This document shows positions 25,601-62,300 of a stretch of 64,000 bases of DNA, piece by piece (position 1 is the first letter of the stretch; the number at the start of each line of letters is the position of its first letter). Location of the stretch: positions 930,001 through 994,000 of the forward strand of contig NZ_JAERRG010000001.1 of NCBI RefSeq assembly GCF_016741935.1, in the 5' to 3' direction. The notes beneath the pieces were generated by a model. The model was not told the DNA's origin, ran no database searches, and saw nothing but the letters and a program-made list of their open reading frames with translations. This DNA is from Streptomyces endocoffeicus. Its GTDB lineage: Bacteria; Actinomycetota; Actinomycetes; Streptomycetales; Streptomycetaceae. A program made the translations under genes and the position numbers.

Positions 25601-28600
25601 CGCCGCGTGTACGACGGCGCTGAGCGGGTAATCCTCCGGAATGGCAGCCAGCACCGCGGCGAGGGCATCCCGGTCGGCGGCGTCGCACGCCGCCACGGTC
25701 ACCTGGGCGCCCAGCTCCTCGAGCTCCGCCTTGAGCTCGGCAGCGCCCTCGGCCGCCGGGCCGCGACGGCTGGTCAGCACCACGTGTTCGGCGCCCTCGC
25801 GCACGGCCCAGCGCGCCACATGGGCGCCCAGGGCACCGGTGCCACCGGTGATCAGCACCGAGCCACGGGGCCGCCACGCGCGCTCCGCCGACTCGTTGCC
25901 CACCGTGACGCGGGAGAGGCGCCGGGCGTACGCTCCGGATCCGCGCACCGCCACCTGGTCCTCGCCGCCTTCGGCGGACAGCGCCCAGGCCAGTCGCGCG
26001 GCGGCGCGCTCGTCCAGCGTCTCCGGCAGATCGACGAGGCCGCCCCAGATCCGCGGGTGCTCCATGGCCGCGACCCGGCCGAGGCCCCAGATCTCCGCTT
26101 GCGGGGTGCTGGTGAGCTGGTCGGAGCGACCCACCGAAACGGCACCCCGGGTGCCGCACCACAGCCGGGTCTCGATGTCCGCCTCGGCCAGGGCCCGCAC
26201 CAGCGTCAGCGTCAGCGCGAGGCCACGGGAGACCACCGGCTGTCCGGTGCAGGGCCGCTCGTCCACACCCACCAGGGACAGCACACCGCCGATCCCGGGC
26301 AGGTCGGCGGCGAGGTCACGCAGCCGCCCGGTCAGCACACCGGGGGCGAGGTCGTCCTCGTCCGCGACCACGCGGACGACATCGGCACCGTGCCGCTGGA
26401 GAGCGGCGCACGCCGACTCCGGATACGTGTCATCGATGCCGGAGGCGGGGACGACGACGAGCCAGGTCCCCGAGAGGGTGGCCGCGGGGGTCTCCGAGAC
26501 CGGCTTCCACGAGATGCGGTACCGCCAGCCGTCGACCGTGGCCCGGTCACGCTGCTGACGGCGGTACGAGGACAGCGCGGGCAGCAGTTCGCCGAGCGAG
26601 CCACCGCCGTCGACCTCCAGCGCCTCGGCCAGCGCCGCCAGGTCCTCGCGCTCCACCGCGTCCCAGAACCGCGCGTCCACACTGTCCGCGGCGGAACCAC
26701 TGGACACCGCGCTGGTGCCCTCCAGCCAGTAGCGCTGACGCTGGAAGGGGTACGTCGGCAGCTCGACCGTGCGGGCGCCCCGCCCGTCGAAGACCCGCTC
26801 CCAGTCCACCGTCACACCGTGGACATGGGCCTCGGTCAGCGCGGCCATCAGAGCCTGTGCGTCGGGGCGTCCCTTGCGCAGAGCGGGCACCACGGCCGGG
26901 GCCGACACCGACTCGTTCGTCAGGCAGTCCCGGGCCATCGCCGAGAGCACACCGTCGGGCCCGACCTCCAGGTAGGCGGTGACCCCCTGCGCCTGGAGGG
27001 AGCGGACGCCATCAGCGAAGCGCACGGCCTCGCGCACATGCCGCACCCAGTACTCGGGCGAGCACACCTCATCCGCGTTCGCCGCCTCGCCCGTGACGTT
27101 GGAGACCAGCGCCAGGGTGGGGGTCTGGAAGGACAGCCCCCGCACGACACGGCTGAAGTCGTCCAGCATCGCGTCCATACGCGGGGAGTGGAAGGCGTGG
27201 CTGACCTTCAGCCGGCTCGTCTTGCGCCCTTGTTCCGACCACTGGGCGGCGATCTCCAGCACAGCGGCCTCGTCACCGGCGATGACCACGGAGGTCAGGC
27301 CGTTGACGGCGGCGATGCTCACCTCGGACTCACGGCCCGCCAGCGAACCGGAGATCTCCTCCTCCGACGCCTGCACCGCGACCATCGCGCCGCCCTCGGG
27401 CAGCGCCTGCATCAGCCGGCCGCGGGCCGCGATCAGCGTGCACGCGTCCTCCAGGGAGAACACCCCGGCCACGTGGGCCGCGGCGATCTCGCCGATGGAG
27501 TGGCCGATGAGGACATCCGGGGTGACGCCGAAGTGCTCCAGGAGCCGGAACAGCGCCACCTCGATGGCGAACAGCGCCGGCTGGGTGAACGCCGTCTGAT
27601 CCAGAAGGTCGGCGTCCGCGCTCCCCTCCGCCGCGAACACCACCTCCCGCAACGGACGGTCCAGCACCACATCCAGGTGTGCGCACACCTCGTCCAGCGC
27701 CTGGGCGAACACGGGGAAGCCGTCATACAGCTCCCGGCCCATCCCGAGGCGCTGCGCGCCCTGGCCGGAGAAGAGGAACGCCGTCTTGACGGCCGTCCCC
27801 GCCACGCCCTGGAGCACACCGGGAGCGGCCTCGCCCGCGGCGATGGCTTCGAGTCCGGCGAGGAGTTCCGCGTGGTTCTCACCGGACACCACCGCGCGAT
27901 GCTCGAACATCGACCGTGTGGCCACCAGCGAATGGCCGACGTCCAGCGCGCTCAGCTCGGCCCGCTCCAGCAGGAACGCCTTGAGCCGGGCGGCCTGGGC
28001 CCGCAGGGCGTCCGAGTCACGACCCGACAGCAGCCACGTGGCCACACCGGTGTCACCGACGGAGACCGGGCTCGGCTCGGCCTCGTCCTCGACCGGCGGG
28101 GCCTGCTCGATGATGGTGTGCGCGTTGGTGCCGCTCACACCGAACGCCGACACACCGGCCCGGCGCGGCTGACCCGTCTCCGGCCACTCGGTGGCCTCCG
28201 TCAGCAGCCGCACCTCACCAGCCGACCAGTCCACCTGCCGCGACGGCTCGTCCACATGCAGTGTCCGCGGCAGCACACCGTGCCGCATCGCCATCACCAT
28301 CTTGATGATCCCGGCGACACCGGCGGCGGCCTGCGTATGACCGATGTTCGACTTCAGCGCGCCCAGCCACAGCGGACGGCCCTCCGGCCGCTCCTGGCCG
28401 TACGTCGCGAGCAGCGCCTGCGCCTCGATCGGGTCGCCCAGGGACGTACCGGTTCCATGGCCTTCCACGACGTCCACATCGGACGGGGACAGGCGCGCGC
28501 CCGTCAGCGCGTCCCGGATGACCCGCTGCTGCGAGGGGCCGTTGGGGGCGGTCAGACCGTTGGACGCACCGTCCTGGTTGACCGCGGAGCCACGCACGAT

Positions 28601-29479
28601 GGCCAGCACCGGGTGGCCGTTGCGGCGGGCGTCCGACAGCCGCTCCACGAGGAGCATGCCGACGCCCTCGGACCAGCCGGTGCCATCCGCCGTGTCCGCG
28701 TACGGCTTGCACCGGCCATCGGGCGCCAGCCCACGCTGCCGGCTGAACTCCACGAAGGCGGTGGGGCTGGTCATCACCGTGACGCCACCGGCCAGCGCCA
28801 GGTCACACTCGCCCTGGCGCAGCGCCTGTGCCGCGAGATGGAGCGCCACCAGCGACGAGGAGCACGCCGTGTCCACGGTCACCGCGGGCCCCTCGAGACC
28901 GAAGGTGTACGCGATACGGCCTGATACGACGGAAGTCGAGGTACCCGTCAGCAAATGGCCTTCGACTTCCTCCGGGAGCTCGTCGACATCCGTCCCGTAG
29001 CCCGAGGTCGAGGCTCCCACGAAGACACCGCCCCGGCGGCCCTTCACCGACCCCGGAGCGATGCCCGCGCGCTCGAACGCCTCCCATGAGGTCTCCAGCA
29101 GCAGCCGCTGCTGCGGATCCATGGCAAGGGCCTCACGCGGCGAGATCCCGAAGAAGCCCGCGTCGAAGTCGCCCGCGTCGTGCAGGAAACCGCCCTCGCG
29201 GGAATAGAAGGTGCCCGAGCGCTCGGGGTCCGGGTCGTACATCCCGTCCACGTCCCACCCGCGGTCGGACGGGAAGTCGGAGATGGCATCGCCACCGCCG
29301 GCCACCAGTTGCCACAGGTCCTCGGGGCTTCCCACGCCACCCGGGAAACGGCAGCTCATCGCCACGATCGCGATGGGCTCCTGCTCTCCTGCCTCCAGCT
29401 CGCGCAGGCGTTGACGCGCTTGGTGCAGATCTGCTGTTACCCGCTTGAGGTAGTCCCGAAGCCTATCTTCGTTCACCAT
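4634..29479 (-). CDS. Pentamodular type I PKS (gene E, modules E1 to E5)
   Basis: This is an 8281-residue protein, large even for a PKS. The ATG at 29479 begins a docking helix ([20 protein letters not shown]), with AAGG 5 bases upstream. E1: KS 34-460 (Cys206), AT 565-853 malonyl, KR 1205-1393 B-type, ACP 1490-1560. E2: KS 1584-2013, AT 2116-2406 malonyl, KR 2763-2953 A-type, ACP 3043-3115. E3: KS 3134-3560, AT 3673-3956 malonyl, altered DH 4045-4333, repeat linker 4340-4410, ACP 4426-4498, no KR. E4: KS 4521-4946, AT 5051-5333 methylmalonyl (YASH), KR 5711-5900 B-type, ACP 5993-6068. E5: KS 6090-6515, AT 6626-6906 malonyl, DH 6990-7280 ([10 protein letters not shown]), ER 7496-7820, KR 7831-8016 B-type, ACP 8116-8190. 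The tail ([12 protein letters not shown]) docks to gene F. Expected output is OH, OH, ketone, OH with methyl, and a fully saturated unit. Confidence 0.96.
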   Translation of the reverse strand: MVNEDRLRDYLKRVTADLHQARQRLRELEAGEQEPIAIVAMSCRFPGGVGSPEDLWQLVAGGGDAISDFPSDRGWDVDGMYDPDPERSGTFYSREGGFLHDAGDFDAGFFGISPREALAMDPQQRLLLETSWEAFERAGIAPGSVKGRRGGVFVGASTSGYGTDVDELPEEVEGHLLTGTSTSVVSGRIAYTFGLEGPAVTVDTACSSSLVALHLAAQALRQGECDLALAGGVTVMTSPTAFVEFSRQRGLAPDGRCKPYADTADGTGWSEGVGMLLVERLSDARRNGHPVLAIVRGSAVNQDGASNGLTAPNGPSQQRVIRDALTGARLSPSDVDVVEGHGTGTSLGDPIEAQALLATYGQERPEGRPLWLGALKSNIGHTQAAAGVAGIIKMVMAMRHGVLPRTLHVDEPSRQVDWSAGEVRLLTEATEWPETGQPRRAGVSAFGVSGTNAHTIIEQAPPVEDEAEPSPVSVGDTGVATWLLSGRDSDALRAQAARLKAFLLERAELSALDVGHSLVATRSMFEHRAVVSGENHAELLAGLEAIAAGEAAPGVLQGVAGTAVKTAFLFSGQGAQRLGMGRELYDGFPVFAQALDEVCAHLDVVLDRPLREVVFAAEGSADADLLDQTAFTQPALFAIEVALFRLLEHFGVTPDVLIGHSIGEIAAAHVAGVFSLEDACTLIAARGRLMQALPEGGAMVAVQASEEEISGSLAGRESEVSIAAVNGLTSVVIAGDEAAVLEIAAQWSEQGRKTSRLKVSHAFHSPRMDAMLDDFSRVVRGLSFQTPTLALVSNVTGEAANADEVCSPEYWVRHVREAVRFADGVRSLQAQGVTAYLEVGPDGVLSAMARDCLTNESVSAPAVVPALRKGRPDAQALMAALTEAHVHGVTVDWERVFDGRGARTVELPTYPFQRQRYWLEGTSAVSSGSAADSVDARFWDAVEREDLAALAEALEVDGGGSLGELLPALSSYRRQQRDRATVDGWRYRISWKPVSETPAATLSGTWLVVVPASGIDDTYPESACAALQRHGADVVRVVADEDDLAPGVLTGRLRDLAADLPGIGGVLSLVGVDERPCTGQPVVSRGLALTLTLVRALAEADIETRLWCGTRGAVSVGRSDQLTSTPQAEIWGLGRVAAMEHPRIWGGLVDLPETLDERAAARLAWALSAEGGEDQVAVRGSGAYARRLSRVTVGNESAERAWRPRGSVLITGGTGALGAHVARWAVREGAEHVVLTSRRGPAAEGAAELKAELEELGAQVTVAACDAADRDALAAVLAAIPEDYPLSAVVHAAGILDDGVLDGLTVDQLAGTLTAKVEGARQLHELTEGLSLDAFVLFSSFAGVVGSAGQGAYAAANAYLDALAQQRRAQGLAATAVAWGPWADGGMAASGRAGERLRGGSLPPMAPSLAVDVLRWAVGHDEAALVVADIDWTGMASMMSAGPSALVSDIPEAREFLTAVAGTTGRPAPGHELREQLAGRSDEEQRLLLLDLVRTHAASALGHFSAESVEPGRAFRDLGFDSLTAIELRNRLDLATGLRLPATLIFDYPTAEVLAGQLWRELGGVHAEAATATVAHRVRPDDDDPIAIVAMSCRFPGGVETPQDLWRLLAEGGDGIAGFPGDRGWDVEGMYHPDPEHPGNTFYAREGGFLYGAPQFDPGFFGISPREALAMDPQQRLLLETSWEAFENAGVKPASLRSTRTGVFVGTNGQDYSTIMLDAPEDFGGHVGTGSAASVVSGRISYTFGLEGPAMTVDTACSSSLVALHLAAQALRQGECDLALAGGVSVMSTPGAFVEFSRQRGLAPDGRCKPFAEGADGTGWGEGVGMLLVERLSDARRNGHQVLAIVRGSAVNQDGASNGLTAPNGPSQQRVIRQALESAGLSAAEVDAVEAHGTGTTLGDPIEAQALLATYGQDRPEGRPLWLGAIKSNIGHTQAAAGVAGVIKMVMAMRAGVLPQTLHVDEPSRQVDWSAGEVRLLTEATEWPETGQPRRAGVSSFGLSGTNAHTILEQAPDLEEAVAAQAAGPETSVSAAVVPWLVSGQSREALRAQAERLYGHVTAREDVGVLDVGHTLASRSVFEHRAVLVGEDRETLLRGLRAVAEGGIASGVVQGQTVTGGKSAFLFSGQGAQRLGMGRELYEAFPVFARALDEVCAHLDVELDRPLREVVFAAEGSADAELLDRTAFTQPALFAVEVALFRLLEHWGVTPDVLIGHSIGEIAAAHVAGVFSLDDACALVAARGRLMQALPTGGAMVAIEASEEEVAPSLAGRAAEVSIAAVNGPASVVIAGDEGAALEIAGQWAERGRKTRRLRVSHAFHSPRMDAMLDDFRDVVTGLSFQAPSIALVSNVTGEAANADDVRSPEYWVRHVREAVRFADGIRALNAQGVTRFLEIGPDGVLSAMARDCLTAEEASASAVVPVLRKDRPETQALMTALAELHVHGGSVEWEAVFAGRGAGMVELPTYAFQRERFWPEVSITLAGWGASTAVDSVDARFWEVVERQDLESLAGALSIDSEAPLSAVLPALSAYHRSTRDQSTIDGWRYRVSWKPVSEAADGSLSGTWLVVVPASRAEDELVSGVVAGLERHGAGVVSLVLDERDLDTDALAERLRAAAAEAPELGGVLSLLALDEEPCPEHPALSGGVALTLSLVRAMVDAGVETSLWSGTRGAVSVGRSERLTSPAQAMVWALGRTAALELSPLWGGLVDLPESLDERAVARLAGVLSAEGGEDQVAVRGSGVFVRRLVRSAAAVGEDTSWRARGTVLVTGGTGALGGQVARWLARSGAEHLVLTSRRGPDAPGAAELSAELEALGARVTVAACDVADRERLAAVLDAVPEEYPLTAVVHAAGANGAGTLAETDLADVAAVVSGKVAGAVNLNELLGDRELDAFVVFSSIAGVWGSGGQAAYGAANAYLDALVEERRGRGLAGTAVAWGPWAGGGMAAGDDGLARRGLPAMAPGLAIAALQGAVAGDDGVVTVADVDWERFAPAFTMGRPSPLIGELPEVERALASAGSTEGTGTGSALRERLTGLTEAEIDRTLLDLVRAHAAAVLGFSGAEAVEPARAFKELGFDSLTAVEFRNRLNAETGLVLPATLVFDYPSATVLADHLRTEVLGTRGAVATPSAVVAPADDDPIAIVGMSCRFPGGVRSPEELWNLVAAGTDAITDFPSDRGWDVDGMYDPDPESLGTFYAREGGFLDEAGEFDAAFFGISPREALAMDPQQRLLLETSWEAFERAGIDPASVRGNQIGVYVGAATSGYGMGLHEIPEGLEGQLLTGSATSVVSGRISYTLGLEGPALTVDTACSSSLVALHQAAQAVRQGECSMALAGGVTVMTSPAAFVEFSRQRGLAPDGRCKPFADAADGTGWSEGVGMLLVERLSDARRNGHQVLAIVRGSAVNQDGASNGLTAPNGPSQQRVIRQALANAQLSAADVQVIEAHGTGTTLGDPIEAQALLATYGQERPEDLPLWLGSIKSNIGHTQAAAGVAGVIKMVMAMRHGVLPRTLHVDEPSREVDWSAGEVRLLTEAAAWPATERPRRAGISAFGVSGTNAHTIIEQAPVQDEAEPAPAAPADDQGMAPWVLSARSPEALRAQAERLRAHLSEGAGSGVSEGAGAGVLDIAESLVATRSVFEHRAVLLSTEREALLRGLETVAAGDDAPGIVQGQAATAGKTAFLFTGQGAQRLGMGRELYEEFPVFARALDEVSARLDLLLDRPLRDVMFAAEGSADAELLDQTAFTQPALFAVEVALFRLLEHWSVTPDVLIGHSIGEIAAAHVAGVFSLDDACALVAARGRLMQALPAGGAMVAIEASEEEIAPSLAGRAAEVSIAAVNGPTSVVIAGDEAAALEIAGQWAEQDRKTRRLRVSHAFHSPHMDAMLDDFRAVAGTLTYHSPSIALVSNVTGEQAGAEEVCSPEYWVRHVRETVRFRNGVRSLEAQGVTAYIEVGPDGVLSAMAQDCLTEPVDDIAAEGTPAPLLVPVLRKDRPDTQALLAALAEMHVHGETVDWRAFFAGRGARRVDLPTYAFQHQRYWLEAGASAGDAAAFGLDPADHPLLGGAVPLAGADGLVFTGSLSLHTQPWLADHVLRGEAVLATTALVELAIRAGDEVGLGQVEELVIQAPLLLPRGGGVQIQLVLGEEDESGTRSLEMYSRAAEPVDEDEDEWICHASGVLAPEPEDAATAEGAARLDSAAWPPPGAERVDVDGLYELLADSGFVYGPSFRGLRAVWQREDEVFAEVSLAEESVVDAQRFGLHPALLDAALQPLGLGVLDGMGRGRMLFSLAGVSLYAAGASALRVRLARTGPETLSLTAVDGAGEAVLSADKVTLRQVATEQPEIPAPDAAGTGTSPEVTTRVEETTPVEETTSVEETTPVEVTTSVEETSTKPSRRRKTTRRTAKRGAGSDSGPLAALRERLAGLSEPEQDRVLLDVIRTHVAGVLGHASADAVQGSQAFKDLGFSSLTAVEFRNRVSKATGLRLPATAVFDYPTPAELAKFTRAEVLGTLTGARQPVPVAVAANDDPIVIVGMSCRYPGGVTTPEGLWDLVAQGRDGISPFPTDRGWDVENLYDPDPDEPGKCYTQEGGFLHNASQFDPAFFGISPREAIAMDPQHRLLLETSWEALERAGIDPVSAKGSQTGVFAGTTYQDYGGVLVGSQEAVEGLVGTGVSPSVLSGRISYTLGLEGPAMTVDTACSSSLVALHLAWQALRQGECSLALAGGVTVMSTPMSLIEFSRQRALASDGRSKPFSAAADGASWAEGVGMLVLERLSDARRNGHPVLAVVRGSAVNQDGASNGLTAPNGPSQQRVIRQALANARLSAAEVDAVEAHGTGTSLGDPIEAQALLATYGQDRPEGEPLMLGAIKSNIGHSQAAAGVGGIIKMVMAMRHGVLPKTLHLDEPSPHVDWTEGDVELLAEARPWPETGRPRRAGVSAFGMSGTNVHTILEQAPEVEAAETAEAEVADGPVTWVVAAKSNDAVLAQAEQLREFVAERPELRAADVAHSLATTRSAFQYRAAVTGTGREELLERLAALAEGTKAPGVVRASAVEAPGRSVFVFPGQGAQWMGMAVDLLESSPVFTEAMAECETALSAYVDWSLTEVLRGAEGAPGFDRVDVVQPVLFAVMVSLAKLWRSVGIEPDAVMGHSQGEIAAACVAGALSLEDAAKVVTLRSQAIAAGLAGRGGMVSVGLPVDQAKERIAAWDGAISVAAVNGPGSVVVSGDAGALDEMVERLEGEEIRVRRVPVDYASHSAHVEAIHEELLKVLAGIEPRSSEVPFYSTVSGELVDTAGLDAEYWYRNLRQTVELEATTRTLLGSGHGVFIEVSPHPVLTLPVQQTVEAAEAQAVVIGTLRRDEGGLERFLTSVAELHVNGADVDWRKVFAGHGARQIDLPTYAFQRQRYWPQPAEDATFGNAPVSEADSVDARFWEAVEREDLEGLARTLELDGEAPLSAVLPALSSYRRGRRDRSTVDNWRYRINWKPLIDQPSSGSDQEQGAPITGTWAVVVPPVDSARELAERIARDVERHGARMVRIDLDEAEPERSSLVELIRAAAPGTPATDGSEQAGKPAIDGVLSLLALDEEALPEHPGIPRGFAGTVALVQALSDIDIDVPLWLATTGAVSVGRSDRVGNVKQSLIWGLGRVVGLEYAQRWGGLVDLPESPDAIDERALNRLVGLIGRSGDEDQVAVRATGVFGRRLVRAPLGDTQPARTWEPRGSVLITGGTGALGGRLARWLVQAGAEHLVLTSRRGPDAPGAAELRDELIALGARVTVAACDAADRGALRELIDGLPAEYPLTAVVHAAGILDDGLIDTLTVPRAQGVFRPKVDAVVNLHELTQDLDLSAFILFSSYAGTVGGNGQGSYAAANAFLDALAQQRRAQGLAATSVAWGAWGGGGLVNEATAAQLKRQGMPALAPELAVDALQQALDHEEVDITVADVDWERYAPGFAAARPRPLLNELPEVRQALEAAEAEIGAASSGLVERLEGLSAAERQAEVLDLVRSHAAEAIGYPSADSVEPDRAFRDIGFDSLTAVELRNGLGMATGVNLPITVAFDYPTPTALAEFVLGEVLGTAPAPADDLPVVTGTVVDDDPIVIVSMSCRFPGGVRTPEDLWRLVSEGSDVISAYPTNRGWDLDELYDPDPENSGTSYSSGGGFVYDADEFDPQFFGIAPREALTIDPQQRLLLETSWEVFERAGIDPTSLKGSRTGVFAGSNGQDYIGLLLTAPGGPEGYLGTGNAASVVSGRISYTFGLEGPAVTVDTACSSSLVALHMAAQSLRQGECDMALAGGVTIMSSPGSFVDFSRQKGLSSDGRCKAFAASADGTGWSEGVGVLLLERLSDARRNGHPVMAIVRGSAVNQDGASNGITAPNGPSQQRVIRQALASADLAAHQVQAVEAHGTGTRLGDPIEAQALLATYGQGRQEDQPLWLGSIKSNLGHTQAAAGVAGIIKMVMAMREGVLPRTLHVDEPTPHVDWTAGEVRLLTAPTAWPENGEPRRAGISSFGISGTNAHTIIEQAPEPEALERVRTDDAPQADSDARPWTVTGKGAEALRAQARNLHDYVTAHPELDLDDVGHALAVTRSVFDHRAVLMSGDRDGLLSGLEAIASGATAPAVVQGSVGTAGKTAFLFSGQGAQRLGMGRELYDAFPVFARALDEVCAYLDVRLDRPLQEVMFAAEGSADAELLNQTAFTQPALFAIEVALFRLLERWGVTADVLIGHSVGEVAAAHVAGVLSLEDACALIAARGRLMQALPEGGAMVAIQASEEEVALSLAGRAAEVSIAAVNGPTAVVIAGDEAAALEIAEDWAEQGRKTRRLTVSHAFHSPRMDAMLDDFHDVVSGLSFRAPSISLVSNLTGASAAAAEVCSPEYWVRHVREAVRFADGVRALEKLGVTSFLEVGPDGVLTAMAQDCLTADEGGADLTLVPALRKNRPEAQALTTALAELHVHGTTVNWSTAFAGHDVRRVELPTYAFQRQRYWPKAPGPMTGDVASAGLSSPNHPLLGAGVELAGSDGFLFTSRLSVQSQPWLADHAIGGAALFPGTGFLELAIRAADQVGCGRVEEVTLATPMVLPENEPVQVQLWVGDTDETGYRSLSLYSRPAGASSDEPWTQHAAGALAPAGPEPSFDLSAWPPADAEALDISDFYERFAATGFAYGPVFQGLRAAWRSGDDVYVEVSLGEKHASDAVDFGLHPALLDAAVQAVTFVALEDVGLSRLPFSWSGVSLHAGGASTLRVRLTQLGPDSISLAVADGTGRPVASVESLVLRPVSVEHIDSARTSEFRDSLFTLDWTAVPAAVPAEAATAKWALVGTDHYGLAAGAIAGAEVTAYADLDALGAAIDGGAAAPEAVLVSYAPGLDDEAAQGRPKSKAKAKGKSKAKRGLEPAGAVHAVTHHTLGMIQGWLGDRRFDSSRLVFVTSGAMAPEDRDETPDLIHAPLWGMVRSAQSENPNCFVLVDLDPREPDEASKAALPAVLATDEPQAVVREGTVLGQRMARVSSGAALLPPAGIREWRLDMHAKGTLENLALLPCPDATEALGENEIRVEMRAAGVNFRDVLNALGMYPGEAGPLGGEGAGTVTEVGPGVTDLAPGDRVMGIFGGSFGPVAITDRRVVARIPGDWTFEQAASTPIVFLTAYYAMVDLGGLQPGQSVLVHSAAGGVGMATLQLARHLGAEVFGTASEGKWDTLRSLGLDDEHIASSRTLDFEKRFFDVTGGRGMDVVLDSLAREFVDAGLRLLPRGGRFLEMGKTDIRVPEEVAAEYGGVSYQAFDLMEAGPVRIHEMWGELISLFESGVLRPLPVRTWDVRRAPDAFRFIGQARHTGKVALTIPRTLEGPGTVLITGGTGGLGALLARHLVVEHGVERLVLTSRRGAEAPGAAELVAELAGLGAEAEAVACDVADRTSVESLLAGIGSEHPLSAVVHAAGVLDDGLVESLTPERVDKVLRPKVDAALHLHELTRDLDLAAFILFSSVSGTFGGAGQANYAAGNAFMDALAQHRRAEGLPAASLVWGPWTQDGGMTTELADADVNRMTRTGMVALTPEAGLALFDATRDLDGAVLVPMTMDMASVSDAVPALLRGLVRAPARRTAEAGAASATADPAAEVKQHLAGKSETERERILVDLVCDQVAVVLGYASGQAIEPGHAFKDLGFDSLSAVELRNRLNAITGTRLPATLVFDYPTPAALGRFLREEVTPADGPATEPVFGELDRLESTLSALDSDSETHDKVMARLQGLVAKWSAGGTGQVSGTATALDDEMDDDSEIESATADEIFKLIDDEFGMS
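4905..11212 (-). other. Module E5: KS-AT(mal)-DH-ER-KR(B)-ACP
   Basis: KS is at 11212-9920, AT at 9600-8760, DH at 8510-7640, ER at 6990-6000, KR at 5985-5430 and ACP at 5130-4905. The DH has [10 protein letters not shown] and the LLDAAVQ Asp; the ER has HSAAGGVG; the KR has LDD. This is a complete reductive loop giving a saturated two-carbon unit. Confidence 0.92.
7343..7384 (-). other. Lysine/alanine-rich insert between DH and ER of E5
   Basis: Fourteen residues ([14 protein letters not shown]) are almost all Lys or small residues. They interrupt the structural KR half that normally precedes the ER. Such a basic stretch is not seen at the same place in module A or B2. Confidence 0.8.
11275..15919 (-). 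other. Module E4: KS-AT(mmal)-KR(B)-ACP
   Basis: KS is at 15919-14640, AT at 14325-13480, the KR catalytic part at 12345-11780 and ACP at 11500-11275. The AT has GHSQGE and YASH. The KR has HAAGILDDG. It is the only methylmalonyl module in gene E. Confidence 0.9.
15985..20080 (-). other. Module E3: KS-AT(mal)-altered DH-ACP, KR absent
   Basis: KS is at 20080-18800, AT at 18460-17610, DH-like at 17345-16480 and ACP at 16200-15985. Between the DH and ACP there is only a short linker with a Thr/Val/Glu repeat and a basic patch; both the structural and the catalytic KR halves are missing. The DH motif is [10 protein letters not shown] followed by TTAL where PGTAF is usual. The ACP reads LGFSSL. 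The module should leave an unreduced ketone. Confidence 0.9.
16334..16429 (-). repeat. 18-bp tandem repeat in the E3 DH-ACP linker
   Basis: Just over five 18-bp units encode hexapeptides such as [12 protein letters not shown] and VTTSVE. A basic patch ([15 protein letters not shown]) follows at about 16277-16324. The array lies exactly where a KR would be expected. Confidence 0.9.
20135..24730 (-). other. Module E2: KS-AT(mal)-KR(A1)-ACP
   Basis: KS is at 24730-23440, AT at 23130-22260, the KR catalytic part at 21190-20620 and ACP at 20350-20135. The KR lacks LDD and has [12 protein letters not shown], so it is A1-type. Confidence 0.9.
24800..29380 (-). other. Module E1: KS-AT(mal)-KR(B)-ACP
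   Basis: KS is at 29380-28100, AT at 27785-26920, the KR catalytic part at 25865-25300 and ACP at 25010-24800. The KR has HAAGILDDG. This module receives the chain from D3 across the D/E protein junction. Confidence 0.9.
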
Positions 29480-29557
29480 GAAAACCTTGCCTATTACGAG
29501 TCAAAGAAGACTGAAGAATGAAAGGAGGCCAGAGAACTGCACCTCGGCGGGTCACAT
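29480..29557 (-). promoter_or_regulatory. D-E intergenic spacer with RBS of gene E
   Basis: This 78-base gap is visibly AT-rich for this locus. AAGG at 29485-29488 lies 5 bases before the ATG of gene E. No clear promoter or hairpin was recognised. Confidence 0.6.
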
Positions 29558-43807
<14,250 letters not shown>

Positions 43808-43832
43808 CAGTAGCTCCAAATTTCCAAAACCA
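43808..43832 (-). promoter_or_regulatory. C-D junction with RBS of gene D
   Basis: Only 25 bases separate the stop of gene C from the ATG of gene D. GGAG at 43814-43817 is 6 bases from the ATG. The short gap suggests translational coupling. Confidence 0.75.
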
Positions 43833-46800
43833 TCAGAGGTCTGTGCCGCCCAGTGCCCTCTGGACGAGGTCGTCGACATCCATCGCGTCGACATCCATCG
43901 CATCGACCGCGCTGTTCAATTCTTCTTGGGGCTCCAGCTCGGAACCGCTTCCCGAGATCTGGGCAAGTTCCAGCAGGGCGTCCATCAGCCCGGCTTCACG
44001 GAACCGCGCGAGCGGAACAGCGGCCAACGCCTCGCGAATCCGGTCCTCCTCCGGGTCCTTCAGCTCAGCCCCATCGGCTTCCGGAAACATATTCGTCTCC
44101 AGATGCTCGGCCAATGCGATGAGGTTCGGGTAGTCGAATGCCAATGTGGCCGGCAGTTCCAGGCCGGTGATCGAACTCAATTGGTTCCGGAGCTGGACGG
44201 CCATCAGCGAGTCGAAACCGAGCTCCTTGAACGACTGATCGTTCTCGATGGCGTCGGGACTGGCGTGCCCCAGGACCGCGGCGACGTGCTGCCGGACCAG
44301 CTTGCGGAGGGAACGCTGACGCTTCGCCGAGGAGAGCCCCGCCAGATCCGCACGCAGCTTCGCCGCGGCCAACTCGGCCGGTGCCGGGTCCGAGGACTCG
44401 GACGACGCGTTCGGCTGCCGCCTCTTCACCAGTTCGGTCAGCAGTGGCGTCGGCTGGGCTCCATCGTCCCCGAAGCGCTCCCATGCGGCATCGATCACCA
44501 GGGCGTAGGTCTCGTCCAGGTCAAGAACGCGCTGGAGCGCGGAGATCGCCAATTCCGGGTTCATCAGGGCGACGCCGCTGCGGTTCATGTACTCGTCGAG
44601 ATCTCCGTCGATCACCAGGCCGCTTCCGGCCCAGGCGCCCCAGGCGATGGAGGTCGCCGGAAGGCCGTCCGCGCGCCGCCACGACGCCAGCGCGTCCAGG
44701 AACGCGTTACCCGCCGCGTAACTCCCCTGCCCCGGGCCGCCTATCGTGCCCGCCGCCGAGGAGAACAGGACGAATGCCGACAGATCCATCCCGGCGGTCA
44801 GCTCATGCAGATTCCGCGCCGCGTCCACCTTGGGACGCAACACCCCGGCCGCCCGCTGAACCGTCAGCGCGTCGATCACACCGTCGTCGAGCACAGCCGC
44901 CGTATGCACCACCGCGCTCAACGGCGACTGTGCGGGAATCGCCTCCAGCACCGCCGCCAGCGCCGCACGGTCCGCGGCGTCGCACGCCGCCACCGTCACC
45001 CGGGCGCCCATGGCCTCCAGCTCCGCCTTCAACTCGACGGCGCCCTCGGCCTCCATACCCCGACGGCTGGTCAGCACCAGATGTTCGGCACCCGTACGCG
45101 CCAACCACCGCGCCACATGGCCACCCAGCGCACCCGTGCCACCGGTCACCAGCACCGAACCAGTCGGCCGCCAGCCGTCCCCGGTCGTGCTCTCCGGCGC
45201 CGAGGCCCGCACCAGCCGCTTGGCGAACACTCCCGAACCACGTATCGCCACCTGGTCCTCGGCGTCCGCACCGGCCAGTACACCGGCCAGACGGTCCACC
45301 GCACGGCTGTCCATGGTCTCGGGCAGGTCGACCAGACCGCCCCACCGCTGGGGATACTCCACTTCCACGATCCGCCCCAGGCCCCAGACCATCGCCTGGG
45401 TCGGGCTCACCAGCCGGTCGGAGCCTCCCACCGACACCGCGCCCCGCGTCCCGCACCACAGCGGGGCCACCACACCGGCGTCGCCCAGCCCCTGGACCAG
45501 TCCCACCGTCGCCGCCAGCCCGGCCGGGACCACCTCGAACGATCCGTGCGCCGACTCGTCCAGCCCCAGCAGCGAGAACACGCCCGACACCCCCGCCGGG
45601 TCGGCTCCCGCCTCGTCGAGCGCCTCACGCAGCCGCTCCGTCATCGCCTCACGGCCATCGGCCGCGTCGGCAACGACACGAACCACCTGCGCACCGCGCC
45701 CGGCCACACCGTCCACCACGGAGGCGAGCAAGGCGTCGTCACCACAGACCTTGGGGACGACGACCAGCCAGGTGCCGGTGAGCGTGGTCCCGGCGGCGGA
45801 CGCCACGGGCTTCCAGGCGGCGCTGTAGCGCCAGCTGTCCACCGTGCTCCGCTCACGCTGCTGACGACGCCACGACGACAGCGTCGGAAGCAACGCGGTC
45901 AAGGACGACTGCTGCTCCTCGTCCGCCACCTCCAGCGTCCGGACCAGCGCCTCCAGGTCCTCGCGCTCGACGGCCTCCCAGAACCGCGCGTCCACGCTGT
46001 CCGCGCCCAGCCCCGCACCGCCGACGGGCACCTCATCGACCGGCGCGTCCAGCCAGTACCGCTGGCGCTGGAAGGCGTAGGTCGGCAAGTCGACCCGGTG
46101 GGCACCACGGCCCTCGAACACCGCCCGCCAGTCGACACCGGCCCCGCTGACGTGGAGTTCGGCGGCGGAGGTCAGGAACCGCTCCAGGCCGCCCTCGTCA
46201 CGCCGCAGCGTGCCCACGACGACCGCCCGCGCCCCGGCGGACTCCACGGTCTGCTGCAACGGCAGCATCAGTACGGGATGCGGGCTCGCCTCGATGAAGA
46301 CACCGTGCCCGCTGTCGAGCAGTGCGCGGGTGGTGGCCTCCAGCTCGACGGTCTGCCGGAGGTTGCGGTACCAGTACTCGGCGTCCAGGCCGGCGGTGTC
46401 CACCAGTTCACCGGTCACCGTCGAGTAGAACGGCACCTCCGACGAACGCGGCTCGATACCCGCCAGGACCTTCAGCAGCTCCTCGTGAATCGCCTCCACA
46501 TGCGCCGAGTGCGACGCGTAGTCCACCGGAACCCGGCGAACCCGCACCTCCTCACCCTCCAGCCGCGCCACCATCTCATCCAGCGCACCCGGATCACCCG
46601 ACACCACGACCGAACCCGGGCCGTTCACCGCGGCGACCGAGATCGCACCATCCCAGGCGGCGATACGCTCCTTGGCCTCGTCCGCCGACAGGCCGACCGA
46701 CACCATGCCACCACGACCCGCAAGACCCCTCGCGATCGCCTGCGACCGCAACGCCACCACCTTCGCGGCATCCTCCAGCGACAACGCACCCGCCACACAC

Positions 46801-48785
46801 GCCGCCGCGATCTCACCCTGACTGTGACCCATCACCGCATCCGGCTCCACACCCACCGAACGCCACAACTTCGCCAACGACACCATCACCGCGAACAACA
46901 CCGGCTGCACCACATCCACCCGGTCAAAACCGGGAGCACCCTCAACCCCACGCAACACATCCGTCAACGACCAGTCCACATACGCCGACAGAGCCGACTC
47001 ACACTCGCCGACCGCCTCCGCGAACACCGGCGAGGACTCCAGCAACCCCACCGCCATACCCACCCACTGCGCCCCCTGACCCGGGAACACAAACACCGAA
47101 CGACCCGGGCCATCAGCCACACCACGCGTGACGCCCGGGACAGCCTCGTCCCCGGCCAACGCGCCCAGCCGCTCCAGGATCTCCTCGCGGTCAGCCCCCG
47201 TCACCACACCACGATGCGCGAACGAGGACCTGGTCGTCGCCAGTGAGAGAGCCACATCGGCGGCGCCCAGCTCCGGACGGGCCGCCACGAACTCCCGCAG
47301 CCTGCCCGCCTGCGCCCGCAGGCCGGCCGCGCCGCGGCCCGACACCACCCATGCCACCGGACCCTCGACCACCTCGGCCTCGGCGACCTCCGCCGCCTCG
47401 GCCTCCGGAGCCTGCTCCAGAATGGTGTGCGCGTTCGTCCCGCTCACGCCGAACGACGACACACCAACCCTGCGCGGCGCCCCGGTCTCCGGCCACGGGG
47501 TCGACTCGGTCAGCAGCGACACCGCCCCCGCCGACCAGTCCACATGCTCCGACGGCTCCTCCACGTGCAGAGTCTTCGGCAGCACACCGTGCCGCATCGC
47601 CATCACCATCTTGATGACGCCACCCACGCCGGCGGCCGCCTGCGTGTGCCCCATGTTTGACTTCAACGACCCCAACCACAGCGGCCGGTCCGCCCCGGGG
47701 CGCTCCTTGCCGTAGGTGGCCAGCAGTGCCTGCGCCTCGATCGGGTCACCCAGCGTCGTGCCCGTACCGTGCGCCTCCACCGCGTCCACATCGGCCGCCG
47801 ACAGGCCCGCGTTCCGCAGGGCGTCGCGGATCACCCGCTGCTGCGAGGGACCGTTCGGCGCGGTCAACCGGCTGCTCGCCCCGTCCTGGTTCACGGCGGC
47901 GCCCCGTACCACCGCCAGGATCTGGTGCCCGTTGCGCCGCGCGTCGGACAGCCGCTCCAGCAGCAGCACACCGGCGCCCTCGGACCATGCGGTGCCGTCG
48001 GCCGCGTTCGAGAACGACTTGCAGCGTCCGTCCACGGCGAGTCCGCGCAGTCGGCTGAACTCGATGAACACCTCTGGAGTCGCCATCATGGCCACACCGC
48101 CGGCGAGCGCCAGCGAGCATTCGCCCTTGCGGAGCGCCTGCACGGCCAGGTGCAGCGCCACGAGCGACGAGGAGCAGGCGGTGTCCACGGTCACCGCGGG
48201 GCCCTCGAAGCCGAAGGTGTAGGAGATCCGGCCGGACGCGATGCTTCCGGCGCTGCCGTTGCCCAGGTGGCCTTCGAGACCCTCCGGTATCGACCGGATA
48301 CGGGAACCGTAGTCGTTGTACATCACCCCGACGAACACGCCGGTGCGGCTGCCGCGCGCGGACGCCGGGTCGATGCCCGCCCGCTCCAGCGCCTCCCACG
48401 AGGTCTCCAGCAGCAGCCGCTGCTGCGGATCGGTCGCCAGCGCCTCGCGCGGGCTCATGCCGAAGAACGCCGCGTCGAAGCCGTTCGCGTCGTGCAGGAA
48501 CCCGCCCTCACGCGTGTAGCTCTTGCCCGGCTTCTCCGGGTCCGGGTCGTACAGGTCCTCGTCCCACCCCCGGTCCACGGGGAAGGTGGAGACGGCGTCG
48601 GTGCCCGAGGCGACCAGCTCCCACAGGTCTTCCGGCGACTCCACCCCACCGGGATACCGGCACCCCATGCCGACGATCGCTACGGGCTCGGTGTCCCGGT
48701 CCTTGAGTTCCCGCAGCTCTTGACGAGTCTCGTGCAGACTGGCCGTCGCGCGCTTGAGGTAATCGCGCAGTTTGGTGTCGCTCAC
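43833..48785 (-). CDS. Monomodular type I PKS (gene C)
   Basis: The product is 1650 aa with one module: KS (33-458, catalytic Cys204, HGTGT and GHTQAA present), AT (562-842, GHSQGE and YASH, methylmalonyl), KR (structural part from about 983, catalytic part 1207-1395, LDD, B-type, Ser/Tyr/Asn intact) and ACP (1492-1565, LGFDSL). The start is a GTG; GAGG lies only 2 bases upstream and AGGAG lies 12 bases upstream. The start is fixed by the docking helix ([20 protein letters not shown]), which fits the tail of gene B. The C-terminal tail differs from all others here: it carries [19 protein letters not shown], typical of a second docking class, and an AMDVD tandem repeat. Its partner is the N terminus of gene D, 25 bases away. 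The module should add a propionate unit and reduce the incoming ketone to a D-type hydroxyl. Confidence 0.96.
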   Translation of the reverse strand: MSDTKLRDYLKRATASLHETRQELRELKDRDTEPVAIVGMGCRYPGGVESPEDLWELVASGTDAVSTFPVDRGWDEDLYDPDPEKPGKSYTREGGFLHDANGFDAAFFGMSPREALATDPQQRLLLETSWEALERAGIDPASARGSRTGVFVGVMYNDYGSRIRSIPEGLEGHLGNGSAGSIASGRISYTFGFEGPAVTVDTACSSSLVALHLAVQALRKGECSLALAGGVAMMATPEVFIEFSRLRGLAVDGRCKSFSNAADGTAWSEGAGVLLLERLSDARRNGHQILAVVRGAAVNQDGASSRLTAPNGPSQQRVIRDALRNAGLSAADVDAVEAHGTGTTLGDPIEAQALLATYGKERPGADRPLWLGSLKSNMGHTQAAAGVGGVIKMVMAMRHGVLPKTLHVEEPSEHVDWSAGAVSLLTESTPWPETGAPRRVGVSSFGVSGTNAHTILEQAPEAEAAEVAEAEVVEGPVAWVVSGRGAAGLRAQAGRLREFVAARPELGAADVALSLATTRSSFAHRGVVTGADREEILERLGALAGDEAVPGVTRGVADGPGRSVFVFPGQGAQWVGMAVGLLESSPVFAEAVGECESALSAYVDWSLTDVLRGVEGAPGFDRVDVVQPVLFAVMVSLAKLWRSVGVEPDAVMGHSQGEIAAACVAGALSLEDAAKVVALRSQAIARGLAGRGGMVSVGLSADEAKERIAAWDGAISVAAVNGPGSVVVSGDPGALDEMVARLEGEEVRVRRVPVDYASHSAHVEAIHEELLKVLAGIEPRSSEVPFYSTVTGELVDTAGLDAEYWYRNLRQTVELEATTRALLDSGHGVFIEASPHPVLMLPLQQTVESAGARAVVVGTLRRDEGGLERFLTSAAELHVSGAGVDWRAVFEGRGAHRVDLPTYAFQRQRYWLDAPVDEVPVGGAGLGADSVDARFWEAVEREDLEALVRTLEVADEEQQSSLTALLPTLSSWRRQQRERSTVDSWRYSAAWKPVASAAGTTLTGTWLVVVPKVCGDDALLASVVDGVAGRGAQVVRVVADAADGREAMTERLREALDEAGADPAGVSGVFSLLGLDESAHGSFEVVPAGLAATVGLVQGLGDAGVVAPLWCGTRGAVSVGGSDRLVSPTQAMVWGLGRIVEVEYPQRWGGLVDLPETMDSRAVDRLAGVLAGADAEDQVAIRGSGVFAKRLVRASAPESTTGDGWRPTGSVLVTGGTGALGGHVARWLARTGAEHLVLTSRRGMEAEGAVELKAELEAMGARVTVAACDAADRAALAAVLEAIPAQSPLSAVVHTAAVLDDGVIDALTVQRAAGVLRPKVDAARNLHELTAGMDLSAFVLFSSAAGTIGGPGQGSYAAGNAFLDALASWRRADGLPATSIAWGAWAGSGLVIDGDLDEYMNRSGVALMNPELAISALQRVLDLDETYALVIDAAWERFGDDGAQPTPLLTELVKRRQPNASSESSDPAPAELAAAKLRADLAGLSSAKRQRSLRKLVRQHVAAVLGHASPDAIENDQSFKELGFDSLMAVQLRNQLSSITGLELPATLAFDYPNLIALAEHLETNMFPEADGAELKDPEEDRIREALAAVPLARFREAGLMDALLELAQISGSGSELEPQEELNSAVDAMDVDAMDVDDLVQRALGGTDL
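43870..43907 (-). repeat. 15-bp tandem repeat near the C terminus of gene C
   Basis: Two direct 15-bp units encode AMDVD twice, in the acidic tail beyond the docking helices of gene C. Confidence 0.75.
44090..48689 (-). other. Module C: KS-AT(mmal)-KR(B)-ACP
   Basis: KS is at 48689-47410, AT at 47100-46260, the KR catalytic part at 45165-44600 and ACP at 44310-44090. The KR motif is HTAAVLDDG (B-type). The AT-KR linker shares an [12 protein letters not shown] stretch with B1, so the two KR cassettes are close relatives. Confidence 0.92.
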
Positions 48786-48870
48786 TGCCTCTTGTCACTC
48801 CTCTGGGAACCCCAAGACAGGGGGTTGAAAGCCTTCGGCCGGTAACGTCCGGGGACGGGGTGCGTGTCGG
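48786..48870 (-). promoter_or_regulatory. B-C intergenic spacer with RBS of gene C
   Basis: This 85-base gap has GAGG at 48788-48791 (very close to the GTG) and AGGAG at 48798-48802 (12 bases away). Neither spacing is ideal, so initiation of gene C may be weaker than that of its neighbours. Confidence 0.55.
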
Positions 48871-59298
<10,428 letters not shown>

Positions 59299-59392
59299 CA
59301 GAACCTCTCGGGGTCGCGCTTCGGGAGCGGGGTGGTCGGCGGGCAGGTGGTGTGGGTTCGTGGGGGTGCCGTGCTGGCGGCCGCTGGTCGGA
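59299..59392 (-). promoter_or_regulatory. A-B intergenic spacer with RBS of gene B
   Basis: This 94-base gap holds GAGAGG at 59304-59309, 5 bases before the ATG of gene B. I see no terminator-like hairpin, which fits read-through within an operon. Confidence 0.7.
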
Positions 59393-62300
59393 TCACGACG
59401 TCCCGAACTCCTGGTCGATGAAGGCGAAGAGCTCATCGGCCTCCGCCGTCTCCAGATGTTCGGCGACATCCTGGCCATCGCCGGAATCGGTGGTCGGGCC
59501 GTCCGGTGCCGGGCCGCCGCGGCCGCCGTCCCAGTGGGACAGAAGACGCTTCAACCGGCCGGCGACCATCGCCCTGGTGTCGTCGTCGGCCGCCTCGCCC
59601 GTGCCGAGCAACGCCGCTTCCAGCCGGTCGAGTTCGGCGGCCACATCCGTTGGGTCGTCCGCCGCTGCGGGGGCGACCTCCGCATTGAGCTGTGCGGCCA
59701 GCGCGGCGGGGGTCGGATAGTCGAAGATGAGGGTCGCGGGCAGCCGCAGCCCGGTGGCCGCGTTCAGCCGGTTGCGCAACTCGACCGCGGTGAGCGAGTC
59801 GAAGCCCAGCTCCAGGAAGCCACGATCGGTGTCCACCGCCGACGCCGACCCGTGGCCGAGAACGGTGGCGGCGTGCTCCTGGACCACACGCAGCAGCGTC
59901 CGCTGCCGCTCCCCCTGACCGAGCCCGGCCAGCCGCCGCACCAGCGGCGCCTCCTGCGAACCGGAGTCGTCCTGGGCCGAGGCACGCCGGGACACGACAG
60001 GCCGTCGTACGAGCCCGCTGAGCAACGGCGGCACGGGGGTGGTGTCGGCGGTGGCCGCCAAGTGGCCGAGGTCGAGCCGCGCGGGCATCACCACGCCCTC
60101 GGCCAGCCGCCCGGCCGTGTCGAGCAGCCGCAGCCCCTCCTCGGAGGAGAACGGCACCAGTCCGCCGCGCGTCATCCGCGACAGGTCCGCCTCGGCGAGG
60201 TGTCCGGTCATCCCACTGCGCTCGGCCCACATACCCCAGGCCAGCGACACTCCCGGCAGACCCATCGCCCGGCGCCGCTGAGCCAGCCCGTCCAGGAACG
60301 TGTTGGCGGCGGCGTAGTTGGCCTGGCCCGCGGACCCCAGGACACCGGCGGCCGAGGAGAACAGGGTGAACATGGCCACATCGAAACGGCGCGTCAGCTC
60401 ATGCAGATGCCACGCCCCGTCGACCTTCGCACGCAACACCGCGTCCAGCCGCTCCGGCGTCAGCGAGGTCACCGTGCCGTCGTCCAGGAGGCCCGCGGCA
60501 TGGACCACACCGGTCAGACCGTGCCCGTCATCGGGCAGCCCCGCCAGCAGTTCGGCCAGCGCGTCGCGGTCGGCGACATCGCAGGCGGCGACGTCGACCG
60601 AGGCCCCGAGGGCCGTCAGCTCCGTCTCGAGCGCCGTCATGCTCTCGGCGGCGCGGCCGCGGCGGCTGACCAGCAGCAGCCGGCGCATCCCGTGCTCGGT
60701 CACCAGATGCCGGGCCACCAGTCCGCCCAGGACACCTCCGGCGCCGGTGATCAGTACCGTCCCGTCCGGGTCCAGCGCGGCCGGAACGCTCAGCACCAGC
60801 TTGCCCACATGACGCGCCTGGCTCATGAACCGGAACGCCTCCGGAGCCCTGCGCACATCCCACACCCGGGTGGGCAGCGGCTCCAGCACACCTCGCTCGA
60901 AGAGGGCCACGATCTCGGCGAGCATCGCTCCGATACGCTCCGGGCCCGCCTCGGCGAGGTCGAACGCCCGGTACAGCACGCCCGGATGCGCCGCGGCCAC
61001 CTCATCGGCGGACCGCACATCCGTCTTGCCCATCTCGATGAAGCGCCCGCCCTCACCCAGCAGCCGCAGCGACGCGTCCACGAACTCACCCGCCAGGGAG
61101 TCCAGGACCACATCCACCCCACGGCCGGCCGAGGAGTCCTTGAACCGCTCCTCGAACTCCAGCGTCCGCGAGGAGGCGATATGCGCCTCGTCCAGCCCGA
61201 GACCGCGCAGGACATCCCACTTGGCCTCACTCGCGGTCGCGAACACCTCACAGTCCCAGGCCCGCGCCAACTGCACCGCCGCGATCCCCACGCCACCGGC
61301 GGCGGCATGGACCAGCAGCGACTCACCACGCCGGAGACCCGCCAGCTCCCGCAGCGCATACAGAGCCGTCACGAACACGACCGGGACGGAGGCGGCATCG
61401 GTGAAGGACCAGCCGTCCGGGATCCGCACCAGAGTGCGGTGATCCACCACGGCCAACGGCCCGAAACCGCCCTCCCACAGCCCCATCACCCGGTCGCCGA
61501 CGGCCAGGGAGGTCACACCGGAGCCGGTGGCCACGACCACACCGGCTCCCTCGCCACCCATCAGAGCCTCACCCGGGTACATGCCCAGGGAGATCAGGAC
61601 ATCGCGGAAGTTCAGGCCGGTGGCACGCACCGCGACCCGCACCTCGTGCTCGCCGAGATCCCCGGTGGCGTCCGTGGCCGTGGCCAGCGCCAGCCCCTCC
61701 AGCGTGCCCGCTCCGGACGCCGCCAGCCGCCACGCCTCCGTACCGGCCGGCGGCGTCAACACAGCCGTCGCGGCACCGGGGGCCAGACGCGGCACCAGCA
61801 TCTCGGCGCCGCGCACCGCCAGCTGCGGTTCCCCGGTGGACACCGCCTGGTGCACCAGGGCCAGCGACTCCTCGTCGCCGTCCACATCCAGCAGGACGAA
61901 CCGGTCCGGATTCTCGGCCTGCGCCGACCGCACCAGCCCCCACACCGGGGCCGCCGCCAGATCACGCGGGTCCACGCCGTCCTCGGTCGCCATCGCACCC
62001 CGGGTCACGAGCACCAGCCGCGCATCGGCGAACCGGTCCTCCGCCAGCCATGTCCGCACCATGTCCAAGGTCTGGTGGGCGACCGCCCGCGTCGCCGGAA
62101 CGACGTCTTCACCGGGGGCGGAGGAGAGGGTCACGAACACCAGGTTCGGCAGCGGAGCGCCCGACCCCACATGCGCCGCGAGAGCAGCCAGGTCGGCGTG
62201 TTCCTCCACCGACCCATCGACCGCCTTCAGCGCCCGGGCCAGGCCGAAGACATCGGGTCCGGCCACGGCACACCGGTCCGTCGCGGGGACTGGGGCGGTC

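Noticed and set aside
29519..29530. An AAAGGAGG Shine-Dalgarno-like sequence on the plus strand.
   Set aside because: No start codon follows at a usable distance, and the only plus-strand frames nearby are antisense to PKS genes.
43808..43903. A longer N terminus for gene D starting at 43903.
   Set aside because: It would overlap the end of gene C, and the extra residues are not docking-like. The ATG at 43807 has a good RBS and a canonical docking helix.
59299..59478. A longer N terminus for gene B starting at 59478.
   Set aside because: The extra 60 residues are low-complexity, overlap gene A, and precede a clear RBS plus docking-helix start at 59298.
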